This document shows positions 21,901 through 31,300 of a stretch of 64,000 bases of DNA, in pieces; the stretch's first letter is position 1, and the number at the start of each line of letters is the position of its first letter. Both the position numbers and the translations under genes were made by a program. Origin of the DNA: an uncultured Flavobacteriales bacterium. Lineage in GTDB: Bacteria; Bacteroidota; Bacteroidia; Flavobacteriales; BACL11. The stretch spans positions 124,001-188,000 of the forward strand of contig CALSQD010000001.1 of assembly GCA_943788405.1 (NCBI GenBank), read 5' to 3'. Under the pieces are notes generated by a model that did not search any database, was not told the origin of the DNA, and was given only the letters and a program-made list of their open reading frames with translations.

Positions 21901-24900
21901 AAGCTGTTGGATCAGTACATCCTGAAGAATTTAAAGTTATAGTAGTATTTACAATACTATCACAACTATAAACTCCTTGAAGAGTATCTGTATATGTTCC
22001 CGCAACATAATAAACACTAGTCCCAACCATAATACTATCACCTAAACAGATTGATGCATTATTAGAAAAAACTACACTATTATTTATTGTTAAATTTAAG
22101 GTAGCTGTTGAATCACAACCAGTTGAATTGGTTGTTAAATAAGTATACGTTCCACTTGCTGTATAAGCAATTCCATTCCAAGTATAACTATCACAAGCTG
22201 TAGCTGATGTTGTACTTGTTGAACTGTTATTAATCGTTAAGTTAAGAGTTGCTGTACTATCACAACCAGTTGAATTGGTTGTTAAATAAGTATACGTTCC
22301 ACTTGCTGTATAAGCAATTCCATTCCAAGTATAACTATCACAAGCTGTAGCTGAACTTATTGATGATGATGAAAAGACACAACTTCCATCATCAATATTT
22401 GCACCTGCAAAATAATTACATGCTAATGTATCCATACAACCATAAATAATTGCAATACAAGAACCATCATTACAAATAGCAACAGGGTCATAATTTAAAG
22501 CTGTTGGATCAGTACATCCTGAAGAATTTAAAGTTATAGTAGTATTTACAATACTATCACAACTATAAACTCCTTGAAGAGTATCTGTATATGTTCCCGC
22601 AACATAATAAACACTAGTCCCAACCATAATACTATCACCTAAACAGATTGATGCATTATTAGAAAAAACTACACTATTATTTATTGTTAAATTTAAGGTA
22701 GCTGTTGAATCACAACCAGTTGAATTGGTTGTTAAATAAGTATACGTTCCACTTGCTGTATAAGCAATTCCATTCCAAGTATAACTATCACAAGCTGTAG
22801 CTGATGTTGTACTTGTTGAACTGTTATTAATCGTTAAGTTAAGAGTTGCTGTACTATCACAACCAGTTGAATTGGTTGTTAAATAAGTATACGTTCCACT
22901 TGCTGTATAAGCAATTCCATTCCAAGTATAACTATCACAAGCTGTAGCTGATGTTGTACTTGTTGAACTGTTATTAATCGTTAAGTTAAGAGTTGCTGTA
23001 CTATCACAACCAGTTGAATTGGTTGTTAAATAAGTATACGTTCCACTTGCTGTATAAGCAATTCCATTCCAAGTATAACTATCACAAGCTGTAGCTGAAC
23101 TTATTGATGATGATGAAAAGACACAACTTCCATCATCAATATTTGCACCTGCAAAATAATTACATGCTAATGTATCCATACAACCATAAATAATTGCAAT
23201 ACAAGAACCATCATTACAAATAGCAACAGGGTCATAATTTAAAGCTGTTGGATCAGTACATCCTGAAGAATTTAAAGTTATAGTAGTATTTACAATACTA
23301 TCACAACTATAAACTCCTTGAAGAGTATCTGTATATGTTCCCGCAACATAATAAACACTAGTCCCAACCATAATACTATCACCTAAACAGATTGATGCAT
23401 TATTAGAAAAAACTACACTATTATTTATTGTTAAATTTAAGGTAGCTGTTGAATCACAACCAGTTGAATTGGTTGTTAAATAAGTATACGTTCCACTTGC
23501 TGTATAAGCAATTCCATTCCAAGTATAACTATCACAAGCTGTAGCTGATGTTGTACTTGTTGAACTGTTATTAATCGTTAAGTTAAGAGTTGCTGTACTA
23601 TCACAACCAGTTGAATTGGTTGTTAAATAAGTATACGTTCCACTTGCTGTATAAGCAATTCCATTCCAAGTATAACTATCACAAGCTGTAGCTGATGTTG
23701 TACTTGTTGAACTGTTATTAATCGTTAAGTTAAGAGTTGCTGTACTATCACAACCAGTTGAATTGGTTGTTAAATAAGTATACGTTCCACTTGCTGTATA
23801 AGCAGTTCCATTCCAAGTATAACTATCACAAACTGTTACATTAGATATGGATGTTGTAGGAAGACACAAACAAGCGACAGTAAAAGGGAAAGTTTGGATA
23901 TTAATATCTCCTAGTTCTGAGTTTATTGTAGAGGTAAACGTTAAAACTCCAGCGCCAGGATTTACAAAAATATTATCAAAGGTAACGGATGAACTATTTC
24001 CACTAGTAGTGGTATTGTTATCATAAATAGAATCAGTAACGATAAGAACTCCTGAAGTAGTATTTGAAATTGTAAAAGTACCCGGAAGCGTAATACCAGT
24101 TGAATTATCTATTGACTCTATAATCGCTTGAGAAGAAGATGGAATAGATGCTACAACTAATGAAGATGTTAAGTTAATAGCTCCTCCCATAGCAGACATA
24201 ACAACTGAACCAATTGTATCTCCAACATTCATTGAGGAAATAGTAAAAGAACCTCCATCTGATGAAAATGATGAATTAAGCATATCTGGCTCATTTGGAT
24301 CCTGACTATTATTAATTGTCAAATCTGTTAAACTATCACAATCAGTATTTGATAATGAAACAGATACGAAAGGAGTAAATGGAATACCACAAGAAATGGT
24401 ATTTAAAAATGTTTGAACATCAACATCTCCTAACTCAGAATTTATAGTTGAAGTAAAACTTAATGTAGTCGATTGTGGGTTTGTAAATATATTCGAGAAA
24501 ATTATTGACGAACTATTTCCACTAGTAGTGGTATTGTTATCATAAATAGAATCAGTAACGATAAGAACTCCTGAAGTAGTATTTGAAATTGTAAAAGTAC
24601 CCGGAAGCGTAATACCAGTTGAATTATCTATTGACTCTATAATCGCTTGAGAAGAAGATGGAATAGATGCTACAACTAATGAAGATGTTAAGTTAATAGC
24701 TCCTCCCATAGCAGACATAACAACTGAACCAATTGTATCTCCAACATTCATTGAGGAAATAGTAAAAGAACCTCCATCTGATGAAAATGATGAATTAAGC
24801 ATATCTGGCTCATTTGGATCCTGACTATTATTAATTGTCAAATCTGTTAAACTATCACAATCAGTATTTGATAATGAAACAGATACGAAAGGAGTAAATG

Positions 24901-27439
24901 GAATACCACAAGAAATGGTATTTAAAAATGTTTGAACATCAACATCTCCTAACTCAGAATTTATAGTTGAAGTAAAACTTAATGTAGTCGATTGTGGGTT
25001 TGTAAATATATTCGAGAAAATTATTGACGAACTATTTCCACTAGTAGTGGTATTGTTATCATAAATAGAATCAGTAACGATAAGAACTCCTGAAGTAGTA
25101 TTTGAAATTGTAAAAGTACCCGGAAGCGTAATACCAGTTGAATTATCTATTGACTCTATAATCGCTTGAGAAGAAGATGGAATAGATGCTACAACTAATG
25201 AAGATGTTAAGTTAATAGCTCCTCCCATAGCAGACATAACAACTGAACCAATTGTATCTCCAACATTCATTGAGGAAATAGTAAAAGAACCTCCATCTGA
25301 TGAAAATGATGAATTAAGCATATCTGGCTCATTTGGATCCTGACTATTATTAATTGTCAAATCTGTTAAACTATCACAATCAGTATTTGATAATGAAACA
25401 GATACGAAAGGAGTAAATGGAATACCACAAGAAATGGTATTTAAAAATGTTTGAACATCAACATCTCCTAACTCAGAATTTATAGTTGAAGTAAAACTTA
25501 ATGTAGTCGATTGTGGGTTTGTAAATATATTCGAGAAAATTATTGACGAACTATTTCCACTAGTAGTGGTATTGTTATCATAAATAGAATCAGTAACGAT
25601 AAGAACTCCTGAAGTAGTATTTGAAATTGTAAAAGTACCCGGAAGCGTAATACCAGTTGAATTATCTATTGACTCTATAATCGCTTGAGAAGAAGATGGA
25701 ATAGATGCTACAACTAATGAAGATGTTAAGTTAATAGCTCCTCCCATAGCAGACATAACAACTGAACCAATTGTATCTCCAACATTCATTGAGGAAATAG
25801 TAAAAGAACCTCCATCTGATGAAAATGATGAATTAAGCATATCTGGCTCATTTGGATCCTGACTATTATTAATTGTCAAATCTGTTAAACTATCACAATC
25901 AGTATTTGATAATGAAACAGATACGAAAGGAGTAAATGGAATACCACAAGAAATGGTATTTAAAAATGTTTGAACATCAACATCTCCTAACTCAGAATTT
26001 ATAGTTGAAGTAAAACTTAATGTAGTCGATTGTGGGTTTGTAAATATATTCGAGAAAATTATTGACGAACTATTTCCACTAGTAGTGGTATTGTTATCAT
26101 AAATAGAATCAGTAACGATAAGAACTCCTGAAGTAGTATTTGAAATTGTAAAAGTACCCGGAAGCGTAATACCAGTTGAATTATCTATTGACTCTATAAT
26201 CGCTTGAGAAGAAGATGGAATAGATGCTACAACTAATGAAGATGTTAAGTTAATAGCTCCTCCCATAGCAGACATAACAACTGAACCAATTGTATCTCCA
26301 ACATTCATTGAGGAAATAGTAAAAGAACCTCCATCTGATGAAAATGATGAATTAAGCATATCTGGCTCATTTGGATCCTGACTATTATTAATTGTCAAAT
26401 CTGTTAAACTATCACAATCAGTATTTGATAATGAAACAGATACGAAAGGAGTAAATGGAATACCACAAGAAATGGTATTTAAAAATGTTTGAACATCAAC
26501 ATCTCCTAACTCAGAATTTATAGTTGAAGTAAAACTTAATGTAGTCGATTGTGGGTTTGTAAATATATTCGAGAAAATTATTGACGAACTATTTCCACTA
26601 GTAGTGGTATTGTTATCATAAATAGAATCAGTAACGATAAGAACTCCTGAAGTAGTATTTGAAATTGTAAAAGTACCCGGAAGCGTAATACCAGTTGAAT
26701 TATCTATTGACTCTATAATCGCTTGAGAAGAAGATGGAATAGATGCTACAACTAATGAAGATGTTAAGTTAATAGCTCCTCCCATAGCAGACATAACAAC
26801 TGAACCAATTGTATCTCCAACATTCATTGAGGAAATAGTAAAAGAACCTCCATCTGATGAAAATGATGAATTAAGCATATCTGGCTCATTTGGATCCTGA
26901 CTATTATTAATTGTCAAATCTGTTAAACTATCACAATCAGTATTTGATAATGAAACAGATACGAAAGGAGTAAATGGAATACATGCTACATTACCTGTAA
27001 TGCCACCAACACAATTTCCGCAACTATCAATAAATGCAGTGCCATTTAGCGTATTATTACAATCAAGAGCAAAATTAATTGTCATAAATGTATCAGCAAC
27101 TGACCAAGAAGAATTACTGTTATTAGAAGAGCAATAAGCCATCACTTGCCAAGAGTAAGAAGTACCTGCTGAAAGGTTATTAATAATTTTATAACTATTT
27201 AAAATATTATTCTTATTATTCCAAGTAGTTGTGCCAACTTCCTTATATCTTATCCGATAATGATCCACATTATTATCAATTATCCAATTAGCTGTTGCTG
27301 TAAAATTAGATATATTACTTGTGCTAATTCCTGTTGGCACTGCACAATTTTGAGCATTAATATTTGTTGGGTTTATTAAAAATCCTAAAGAAAAAAATAA
27401 TAATAAACTACATAGAATTTGGGTAAAATTTCTTTTCAT
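15956..27439 (-). CDS. Giant repetitive T9SS adhesin with fibronectin III domains
   Basis: A 3827-residue cell-surface protein. The signal peptide (about 1-30) ends NINAQ, followed by one fibronectin III-like domain and a DCNNTLNGTAFIDSCGNC module. Residues about 154-1192 are six tandem 173-residue repeats (IPFTPFVSVSLSNTDCD...). Residues about 1193-2283 carry thirteen 49-residue CDSYTWNG repeats plus one degenerate copy, broken up by four identical linkers (VVFSNNASICLGDS...). Residues about 2284-3745 hold fifteen more fibronectin III-like domains. The last 80 residues are a T9SS type A sorting domain (NLNIYPNPTRGFF ... GIYMVQI). Likely roles are adhesion or gliding; the ligand is unknown. 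Repeat number may be mis-assembled. Confidence 0.9.
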   Translation of the reverse strand: MKRNFTQILCSLLLFFSLGFLINPTNINAQNCAVPTGISTSNISNFTATANWIIDNNVDHYRIRYKEVGTTTWNNKNNILNSYKIINNLSAGTSYSWQVMAYCSSNNSNSSWSVADTFMTINFALDCNNTLNGTAFIDSCGNCVGGITGNVACIPFTPFVSVSLSNTDCDSLTDLTINNSQDPNEPDMLNSSFSSDGGSFTISSMNVGDTIGSVVMSAMGGAINLTSSLVVASIPSSSQAIIESIDNSTGITLPGTFTISNTTSGVLIVTDSIYDNNTTTSGNSSSIIFSNIFTNPQSTTLSFTSTINSELGDVDVQTFLNTISCGIPFTPFVSVSLSNTDCDSLTDLTINNSQDPNEPDMLNSSFSSDGGSFTISSMNVGDTIGSVVMSAMGGAINLTSSLVVASIPSSSQAIIESIDNSTGITLPGTFTISNTTSGVLIVTDSIYDNNTTTSGNSSSIIFSNIFTNPQSTTLSFTSTINSELGDVDVQTFLNTISCGIPFTPFVSVSLSNTDCDSLTDLTINNSQDPNEPDMLNSSFSSDGGSFTISSMNVGDTIGSVVMSAMGGAINLTSSLVVASIPSSSQAIIESIDNSTGITLPGTFTISNTTSGVLIVTDSIYDNNTTTSGNSSSIIFSNIFTNPQSTTLSFTSTINSELGDVDVQTFLNTISCGIPFTPFVSVSLSNTDCDSLTDLTINNSQDPNEPDMLNSSFSSDGGSFTISSMNVGDTIGSVVMSAMGGAINLTSSLVVASIPSSSQAIIESIDNSTGITLPGTFTISNTTSGVLIVTDSIYDNNTTTSGNSSSIIFSNIFTNPQSTTLSFTSTINSELGDVDVQTFLNTISCGIPFTPFVSVSLSNTDCDSLTDLTINNSQDPNEPDMLNSSFSSDGGSFTISSMNVGDTIGSVVMSAMGGAINLTSSLVVASIPSSSQAIIESIDNSTGITLPGTFTISNTTSGVLIVTDSIYDNNTTTSGNSSSIIFSNIFTNPQSTTLSFTSTINSELGDVDVQTFLNTISCGIPFTPFVSVSLSNTDCDSLTDLTINNSQDPNEPDMLNSSFSSDGGSFTISSMNVGDTIGSVVMSAMGGAINLTSSLVVASIPSSSQAIIESIDNSTGITLPGTFTISNTTSGVLIVTDSIYDNNTTTSGNSSSVTFDNIFVNPGAGVLTFTSTINSELGDINIQTFPFTVACLCLPTTSISNVTVCDSYTWNGTAYTASGTYTYLTTNSTGCDSTATLNLTINNSSTSTTSATACDSYTWNGIAYTASGTYTYLTTNSTGCDSTATLNLTINNSSTSTTSATACDSYTWNGIAYTASGTYTYLTTNSTGCDSTATLNLTINNSVVFSNNASICLGDSIMVGTSVYYVAGTYTDTLQGVYSCDSIVNTTITLNSSGCTDPTALNYDPVAICNDGSCIAIIYGCMDTLACNYFAGANIDDGSCVFSSSSISSATACDSYTWNGIAYTASGTYTYLTTNSTGCDSTATLNLTINNSSTSTTSATACDSYTWNGIAYTASGTYTYLTTNSTGCDSTATLNLTINNSSTSTTSATACDSYTWNGIAYTASGTYTYLTTNSTGCDSTATLNLTINNSVVFSNNASICLGDSIMVGTSVYYVAGTYTDTLQGVYSCDSIVNTTITLNSSGCTDPTALNYDPVAICNDGSCIAIIYGCMDTLACNYFAGANIDDGSCVFSSSSISSATACDSYTWNGIAYTASGTYTYLTTNSTGCDSTATLNLTINNSSTSTTSATACDSYTWNGIAYTASGTYTYLTTNSTGCDSTATLNLTINNSVVFSNNASICLGDSIMVGTSVYYVAGTYTDTLQGVYSCDSIVNTTITLNSSGCTDPTALNYDPVAICNDGSCIAIIYGCMDTLACNYFAGANIDDGSCVFSSSSISSATACDSYTWNGIAYTASGTYTYLTTNSTGCDSTATLNLTINNSSTSTTSATACDSYTWNGIAYTASGTYTYLTTNSTGCDSTATLNLTINNSSTSTTSATACDSYTWNGIAYTASGTYTYLTTNSTGCDSTATLNLTINNSVVFSNNASICLGDSIMVGTSVYYVAGTYTDTLQGVYSCDSIVNTTITLNSSGCTDPTALNYDPVAICNDGSCIAIIYGCMDTLACNYFAGANIDDGSCVFSSSSISSATACDSYTWNGIAYTASGTYTYLTTNSTGCDSTATLNLTINNSSTSTTSATACDSYTWNGIAYTASGAYTYTYTNAEGCDSIATLNLTINYSSISNTTITATNNYTWNGVIYDSSGIYTYTTINTVGCDSIATLNLTINVCDVPANVVTTNILLDRATLGWDAVVGAHHYQIRFKEVSGSTWLILDNYSTTRTKTGLSAGSNYHWQVRTLCDASGSISSPWSDTLSFSTPVVCTLPVSTTNITIGLDFTSFSWAAVTGVSEYIVRVKEVSGLWASWVYDTVTTNTYTAYNLNNTTNYHWQVRAACAPLGANNSGFTAYTNFTTLTPCTDPSLLTIDSVAVNGAYLSWSAPAGTDHFKVFYSELGTGVWNSATTTANSIALTGLATYSPYEWSVLAFCEATGLNNSDTIVGANFSTANPCTVPAGLVTSNILLDRITINWNTVALAHHYEIRVREQGTSIWTNIINVYGNSRVKTGLSASTTYEWEIRSICTANGSSFSDWSATQIATTLTPCTSVTNETTTNIALTSATLTWDASPGAYAYRLRFKESSAAWSAWQYDTILAPNNSMNKSGLSAGVNYHWQVQVICESSGLNNSGFTSYQNFTTIALCSNPHSLSVTQITLNSAKLIMYGPNNPDHYYVLYKDIAASTWDTVVLSGIDINGGYASKVVTGLSSSTTYEWKSQSSCQADDSNLSSFVNGPNFTTVTPCAIPSNLTATVSGQDAVFTWDAVAGTAFYTAKYRVLNGNWQTITNLTSPTYTATNLGFGLSIEWVVSSHCDWINMNYSSFSPADTFNTASCPTPQNIAVSNILTDRATISWTFSSSVHHYAVRAREAGTAIWTKNISHVFGGSRTVTGLSDGVVYEFQIRSACTNDTSNVSSWTSLQTFNTLANCNSKPTSLTTSNITLTSANLSFTGTANAVAYLVRFKDASAGWGAWVYDTLLAPTVSINKVGLTAGTYYHWQAKAICDLAGVNSSAWTSYKIFTTNQTCSTPLNLMVQNIYVTPVSASLRWHGQMNINYLLIFKDTTAANWDTLSISAGVVASVTTLPVGVSATSSSSGSVTDLAIDGLTPETSYEWQVISECSSYNTSAAVIGPLFTTLPPCTTPSGLSTTAISATTATLNWGATVTAHHYALRGRVQGTSVWAFDIPNQNNTNRTIHNLTAGQTYEWQVRSVCSNDTSEVSAWSSLQMFSTLVSCDNPPANLNETNIDLNTATLNWDIQTDAQAYEVRFKNSSASWSALVYTTLTATTLDKFGLSSSSGYHWQVRAICDTLNNVVSQWSPWGSFNTTTPCALPNNLMVLNAQTSLTSVSLRWYGPMNIDYYVMLKESGAANWDTVIVQGTTVTNVTLLPFGVNFVTSTAGSESNVTITGLSSATTYEWQIISACSGLNMSSAVTGADVTTLTGCAIPSNLSSTVVTSTATISWDIVPGAVKYDVRKKELGGTSWGYINNLTSTTRTMYGLTPGDTYLWEVRSHCDYSGTNISTWSSTQQFTTQVVCTKPVNPVENNIAGTTADLQWDAIPTGSWGYRLMYLKQGASWNTKVVDTVSTNIYNAIGLDVNTTYRWRVQGICDQSGLNNSNFTSFQYFTTLSSIRITAGNTELGENLNIYPNPTRGFFNISFIAEKVDNFEITIVDAFGKLVSHEDKQDFIGEYTKQVDLSDYPRGIYMVQIKTQDSFVSKRIVLQ
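16260..20590 (-). repeat. Fifteen fibronectin III-like domains in a higher-order ABCABCD pattern
   Basis: Each domain begins with a Cys-x-x-Pro type segment and is about 90-110 residues. Three domain types recur in order: A (HHY core, residues like HHYQIRFKE), B (AYxxRFK, NYHWQVRAAC) and C (DHYYVLYKD, WDTV). A variant D begins CAIPSNL and contains SHCD. Reading along the protein gives ABCABCD, ABCABCD, then one final domain, so a seven-domain block was duplicated and has since diverged. Confidence 0.75.
20620..23860 (-). repeat. 147-bp CDSYTW repeats in 744/597-bp super-repeats
   Basis: The basic unit is 147 bp (49 residues). Copies are essentially identical in DNA across most of the array. 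Units are grouped 3, 3, 2, 3, 2 along the protein, separated by four copies of a linker. The same linker point occurs at 21331, 22075, 22672 and 23416, giving spacings of 744, 597 and 744 bp; the short one differs by exactly one 147-bp unit. Unit-level gain and loss is therefore recorded in the sequence. Confidence 0.92.
23862..26975 (-). repeat. Six tandem 519-bp repeats
   Basis: The unit boundary (ggaatac) recurs at 24381, 24900, 25419, 25938, 26457 and 26976, exactly 519 bp apart. Five copies look identical in DNA. The copy at 23862-24380 diverges over its first ~125 bases, which encode the array's C-terminal end. Perfect identity over 2.5 kb implies very recent expansion or gene conversion, or an assembly choice. 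Confidence 0.95.
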
Positions 27440-27513
27440 AATACTTGTTTTTATACTTGTTTATACATGCTACTATTTGTCGTAATAGTAATATAGTTTG
27501 CGAATATACAAAA

Positions 27514-27930
27514 TTATTCCTTTATAATATTGCGATTTTTAATAATTCTGAAACTATCATATGATGCGTATCGCTTTTTTCCAAATGTCTCAACATACTC
27601 ATTTTCTGTCAATTGATATGCCTTCATATATGTTGATGTCAATTTTACATTATGAAGATATCTACTATAAAAACCTGCATTCCTAATATCTTTAAAATCT
27701 CCAAATTTTGCATTTTTGGTTGCAAAATAATCAGAATTAATCGAATCGTCAAAAATGGAATTTTTCAATACTGTAATTGTTTTCAAAAAAATCTCTTCCG
27801 ATACGTTTGATTCAAAAACAACTAGTGCATCTATAAATTTTTCAATATTTCGAGCAATAGAAAAATTTGATTCTTTAGAATTATCATCTAAAGCTAATTG
27901 AATCTTCTTTATTAAATAAGATTTATTCAT
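27514..27930 (-). CDS. Hypothetical protein
   Basis: A 138-residue soluble, mostly helical, lysine- and asparagine-rich protein with no signal peptide and no motif I recognise. It ends close to the promoter region of the giant adhesin. A 34-codon reading frame ends one base before its ATG, so the two may be co-translated. Function unknown. Confidence 0.6.
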   Translation of the reverse strand: MNKSYLIKKIQLALDDNSKESNFSIARNIEKFIDALVVFESNVSEEIFLKTITVLKNSIFDDSINSDYFATKNAKFGDFKDIRNAGFYSRYLHNVKLTSTYMKAYQLTENEYVETFGKKRYASYDSFRIIKNRNIIKE

Positions 27931-27931
27931 T

Positions 27932-28036
27932 TTAATTTATTAATACGTCATACGCTAACCACACCAATGTCGTTACAATTAAAAATAAAAACAACATAGC
28001 TACAATTATTTGTATATTCTCTAAATTGTTGTTCAT
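27932..28036 (-). CDS. Putative 34-residue single-pass membrane microprotein
   Basis: ATG at 28036 to TAA at 27932 encodes MNNNLENIQIIVAMLFLFLI then VTTLVWLAYDVLIN, a short polar head and one hydrophobic helix. The stop is separated by one base from the ATG of the next gene (TAA-A-ATG), the arrangement expected for translational coupling. It is short enough to occur by chance, so support is moderate. Confidence 0.45.
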   Translation of the reverse strand: MNNNLENIQIIVAMLFLFLIVTTLVWLAYDVLIN

Positions 28037-28130
28037 GATGCAATTATAGAATATTACTACATGAAAATTAAGAAACAAAGTTACAAAAAATAATTTTTAA
28101 AAAAGGGAAGGTGGTCGGGAAAGGATACGA

Positions 28131-28156
28131 AAAAAGCACTGAATTATCAGTGCTTT
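28131..28156 (-). terminator. Terminator downstream of tRNA-Gln
   Basis: AAAAGCACTGA-(TAAT)-TCAGTGCTTTT is a perfect stem followed by a T-run on the minus strand, placed seven bases after the tRNA 3' end. Confidence 0.85.
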
Positions 28157-28162
28157 TCATTG

Positions 28163-28235
28163 TTGGCCGACTAGGGCTCGAACCTAGACTCTTCTGCACC
28201 AAAAGCAGACGTGTTGCCAGTTACACCATCGGCCA
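28163..28235 (-). tRNA. tRNA-Gln (TTG)
   Basis: The minus strand folds as a cloverleaf: acceptor TGGCCGA/TCGGCCA, anticodon stem TCTGC/GCAGA with loop TTTTGGT (anticodon TTG), T arm CTAGGTTCGAGCCCTAG, and discriminator A. CCA is not encoded. Confidence 0.95.
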
Positions 28236-28377
28236 TTATTATAAATGGTCGGCAAAAATAACAATTAAGTGATAAGTACAAAATAAAATCTCATTTTTTC
28301 GTTATTATAAAATCCGCAATGAAAACAACAAGAAATTTTATACATTCGCCATCATAACAAAAAAGTACTATTAAAAG

Positions 28378-31300
28378 ATGAATCAATTTAAAAAACTAAA
28401 TAATATTATTGGGTGGAGCGTATTTTTAATCGCTTCATTTGTTTACCTATCTACTATTGAACAAACCGTAAGTTTTTGGGATTGTGGAGAGTATATTTCA
28501 ACCGCTTATAAATTGGAAGTTGGACACCCTCCAGGAGCACCATTGTTTCAATTGTTTGGTAGAATTTTTACACTTTTTGCTGCTCAAGGAACAAGTGAAG
28601 TAGCAGTTGCTATCAATATTTTATCAGCAATATGTTCCTCATTTACTATTCTTTTTCTGTTTTGGACAATTACAGCCTTTGGAAGAAAACTATTTTTTAA
28701 AGATAATAATTACGAAATTGGAAGAATATATGCTGTATTAGGAAGTGGTATTGTTGGAGCATTAGCTTATACTTTTTCTGATTCTTTTTGGTTTTCAGCA
28801 GTTGAAGGTGAAGTATACGCAATGTCATCATTTTTTACAGCCATCACTTTTTGGTGCATAATGAAATGGGAACAAGAGGCTGATCAACCTCAAGCAAGTA
28901 GATGGCTAGTTTTAATTGCTTATTTAATAGGGCTTTCGGTAGGAGTCCACTTATTAAGTTTATTAACTATCCCAGCTATGGGAATGATATACTATTATAA
29001 GAAATACGAATACTCAAAATCAGGTGCAATAAAAGCATTCATCATTTCAATGATAATGTTAGGGCTTGTGCAAGGAGTTATTATTCCTGGAGCTGTAAGT
29101 TTAATCTCTTCTTTTGAGCTATTCTTTGTAAATACTATTGGACTTCCATTCAATTCAGGAACAATTATTTATTTCCTTGCAATCATTGCTGCAATTGCTT
29201 TTGGAATATCTTACACTAAAAAACATAACAAAGCTATTTGGAATACTGCAATACTAGGAATTATGATGCTCTTAATAGGCTATTCTTCATTTGCAATATT
29301 AGTAGTACGTTCAAATGCAAATCCTCCTATTGATGAGAATAATCCTGAAGATGCTGTTGGGCTTTTATCATATTTAAAAAGAGAGCAATACGGAAGTTGG
29401 CCAATTGTTTATGGACAACATTTTAATGCAAAACTAGACAGCAGAAAACCTTATTTAGATGGGAATCCTGTTTACGCTAAAGATGAGAAGAAAGGAAAAT
29501 ATGTAGTCATTGATAAAAGAAAAAATACACTTCCTAACTACAGTAAAAAAGACAAAATGCTTTTCCCAAGAATTTGGAGTAATACCCAAGCAAGACATGC
29601 TGGCGGCTATGTAAATTGGGCAGGATTAAAAAATAAGGATGCAAAACCAACCTTTGGGCAAAACCTGACTTACTTCTTTAAGTATCAAATTGGCTGGTCC
29701 TATGTTCGTTATTTTATGTGGAATTTTGCAGGAAGACAAAATGACTTCATGAATATGGATGGAAATTCCTTGAACGGAAATTGGGAAAGTGGAATAGAGT
29801 TTATTGATAATGCTAGATTAGGCACACCTTCATCAGATGTTTTAGCCCCAGATCACTTAAGGAAAAATAAAGGTAAAAATCACTACTACTTTTTACCATT
29901 AATTCTAGGTTTAATAGGAATGCTATTCCATTTTAAGCAAAACAACCAAGATGCTTTAGCTGTTCTACTTTTCTTCCTGTTTACTGGAGTACTTATTATT
30001 GTTTATTTGAATGTTGTACCCTTCCAACCAAGAGAAAGAGACTATGCTTATGTCGGTTCTTTCTATGCTTTTGCAATATGGATAGGATTGGGAGTATTAG
30101 GAATTTATGATTTCTTAAACAAAAGAATGAGCTCCACAGCCAGTGCTAGTTTAGCAACAATAATAGCACTAATTATTCCAACATTGATGGCTGCAGAAAA
30201 TTGGGATGACCATGATAGAAGTGGAAGATTTACTGCTTTAGAAGTTGCTAAAAATTACCTTAATTCTTGTGATAAAAACGCTATTCTGTTTACAAATGGG
30301 GACAATGATACTTTCCCACTTTGGTATGCACAGGAAGTTGAAGGAATAAGGACTGATATTAAGGTTGTAAACCTTTCCTTATTCAATACTTCTTGGTATA
30401 TTGATCAAATGAAAAGAGCATCTTATGAAGCTGCTCCTATCCCATCATCATTAGAACATGATGACTATAGAGCAGGAACAAGAGATTACACTCCAATAAA
30501 CGAACGCTTTAAAGAGTATGTTGAAGTAAAAGATGTTGTTAATTTTATCAATAGTAAAAGTTCCAAAGCTAAAATTAATACATCAGCAGGTTTAAGAAGC
30601 TACTGCCCTACTAAAAAACTGAAACTTTCAGTTAATAAGGAAGTTGTTAAATCATTTATTCCTACTGAATATCATGATAAGATTGTTGATGAAATCAAAT
30701 TCAAACTAAAAGGGAACGGGCTTTACAAAAATAAATTAATGGTATTGGATATCTTAGCTAATTTCAACTGGGAGCGTCCTATTTATTTTGCCATAACAGT
30801 AGGAAGAGATAACTTTATGGGCTTAGAAAAATACTTCCAACTTGAAGGGTTAGCATACAGACTTGTGCCGTATGTAGCACAATCCCCTGATGGGCAAACT
30901 GGAGTTGTACATACTGAAAAGATGTATGATCGATTAGTTACATCTTTTGAATGGGGTGGGTTAAATAATCCTAATTTATATTTTGATGAAACCAATACTA
31001 GAATGGTAATGAATTTCAGAAATAATTATTCAAGATTAGCTGAGGCATTATTACAAAAAGGTGAATTTGAGAAAGCTACTGAAACGCTAGATAAATGTGT
31101 TTCTGAGTTCTCAAGAGAAGTAGCAAACTACAGTTATTTTTCATTACCTATTATTGATATTTACTATAAATTAGGTGAAGATGAGAAAGCGAAAGATTTA
31201 CTTGCAATAATGATTGATGACTACTTGAGTGAAATTAAATATTTAAAAGAATTTGATAGAGGAAGTGGGCTAAAACAAAATATTGGAATAGCAGGACAAG

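Noticed and set aside
20620-26975. CRISPR array
   Set aside because: Repeats are 147 and 519 bp, contiguous, in frame and coding; no unique spacers and no cas genes.
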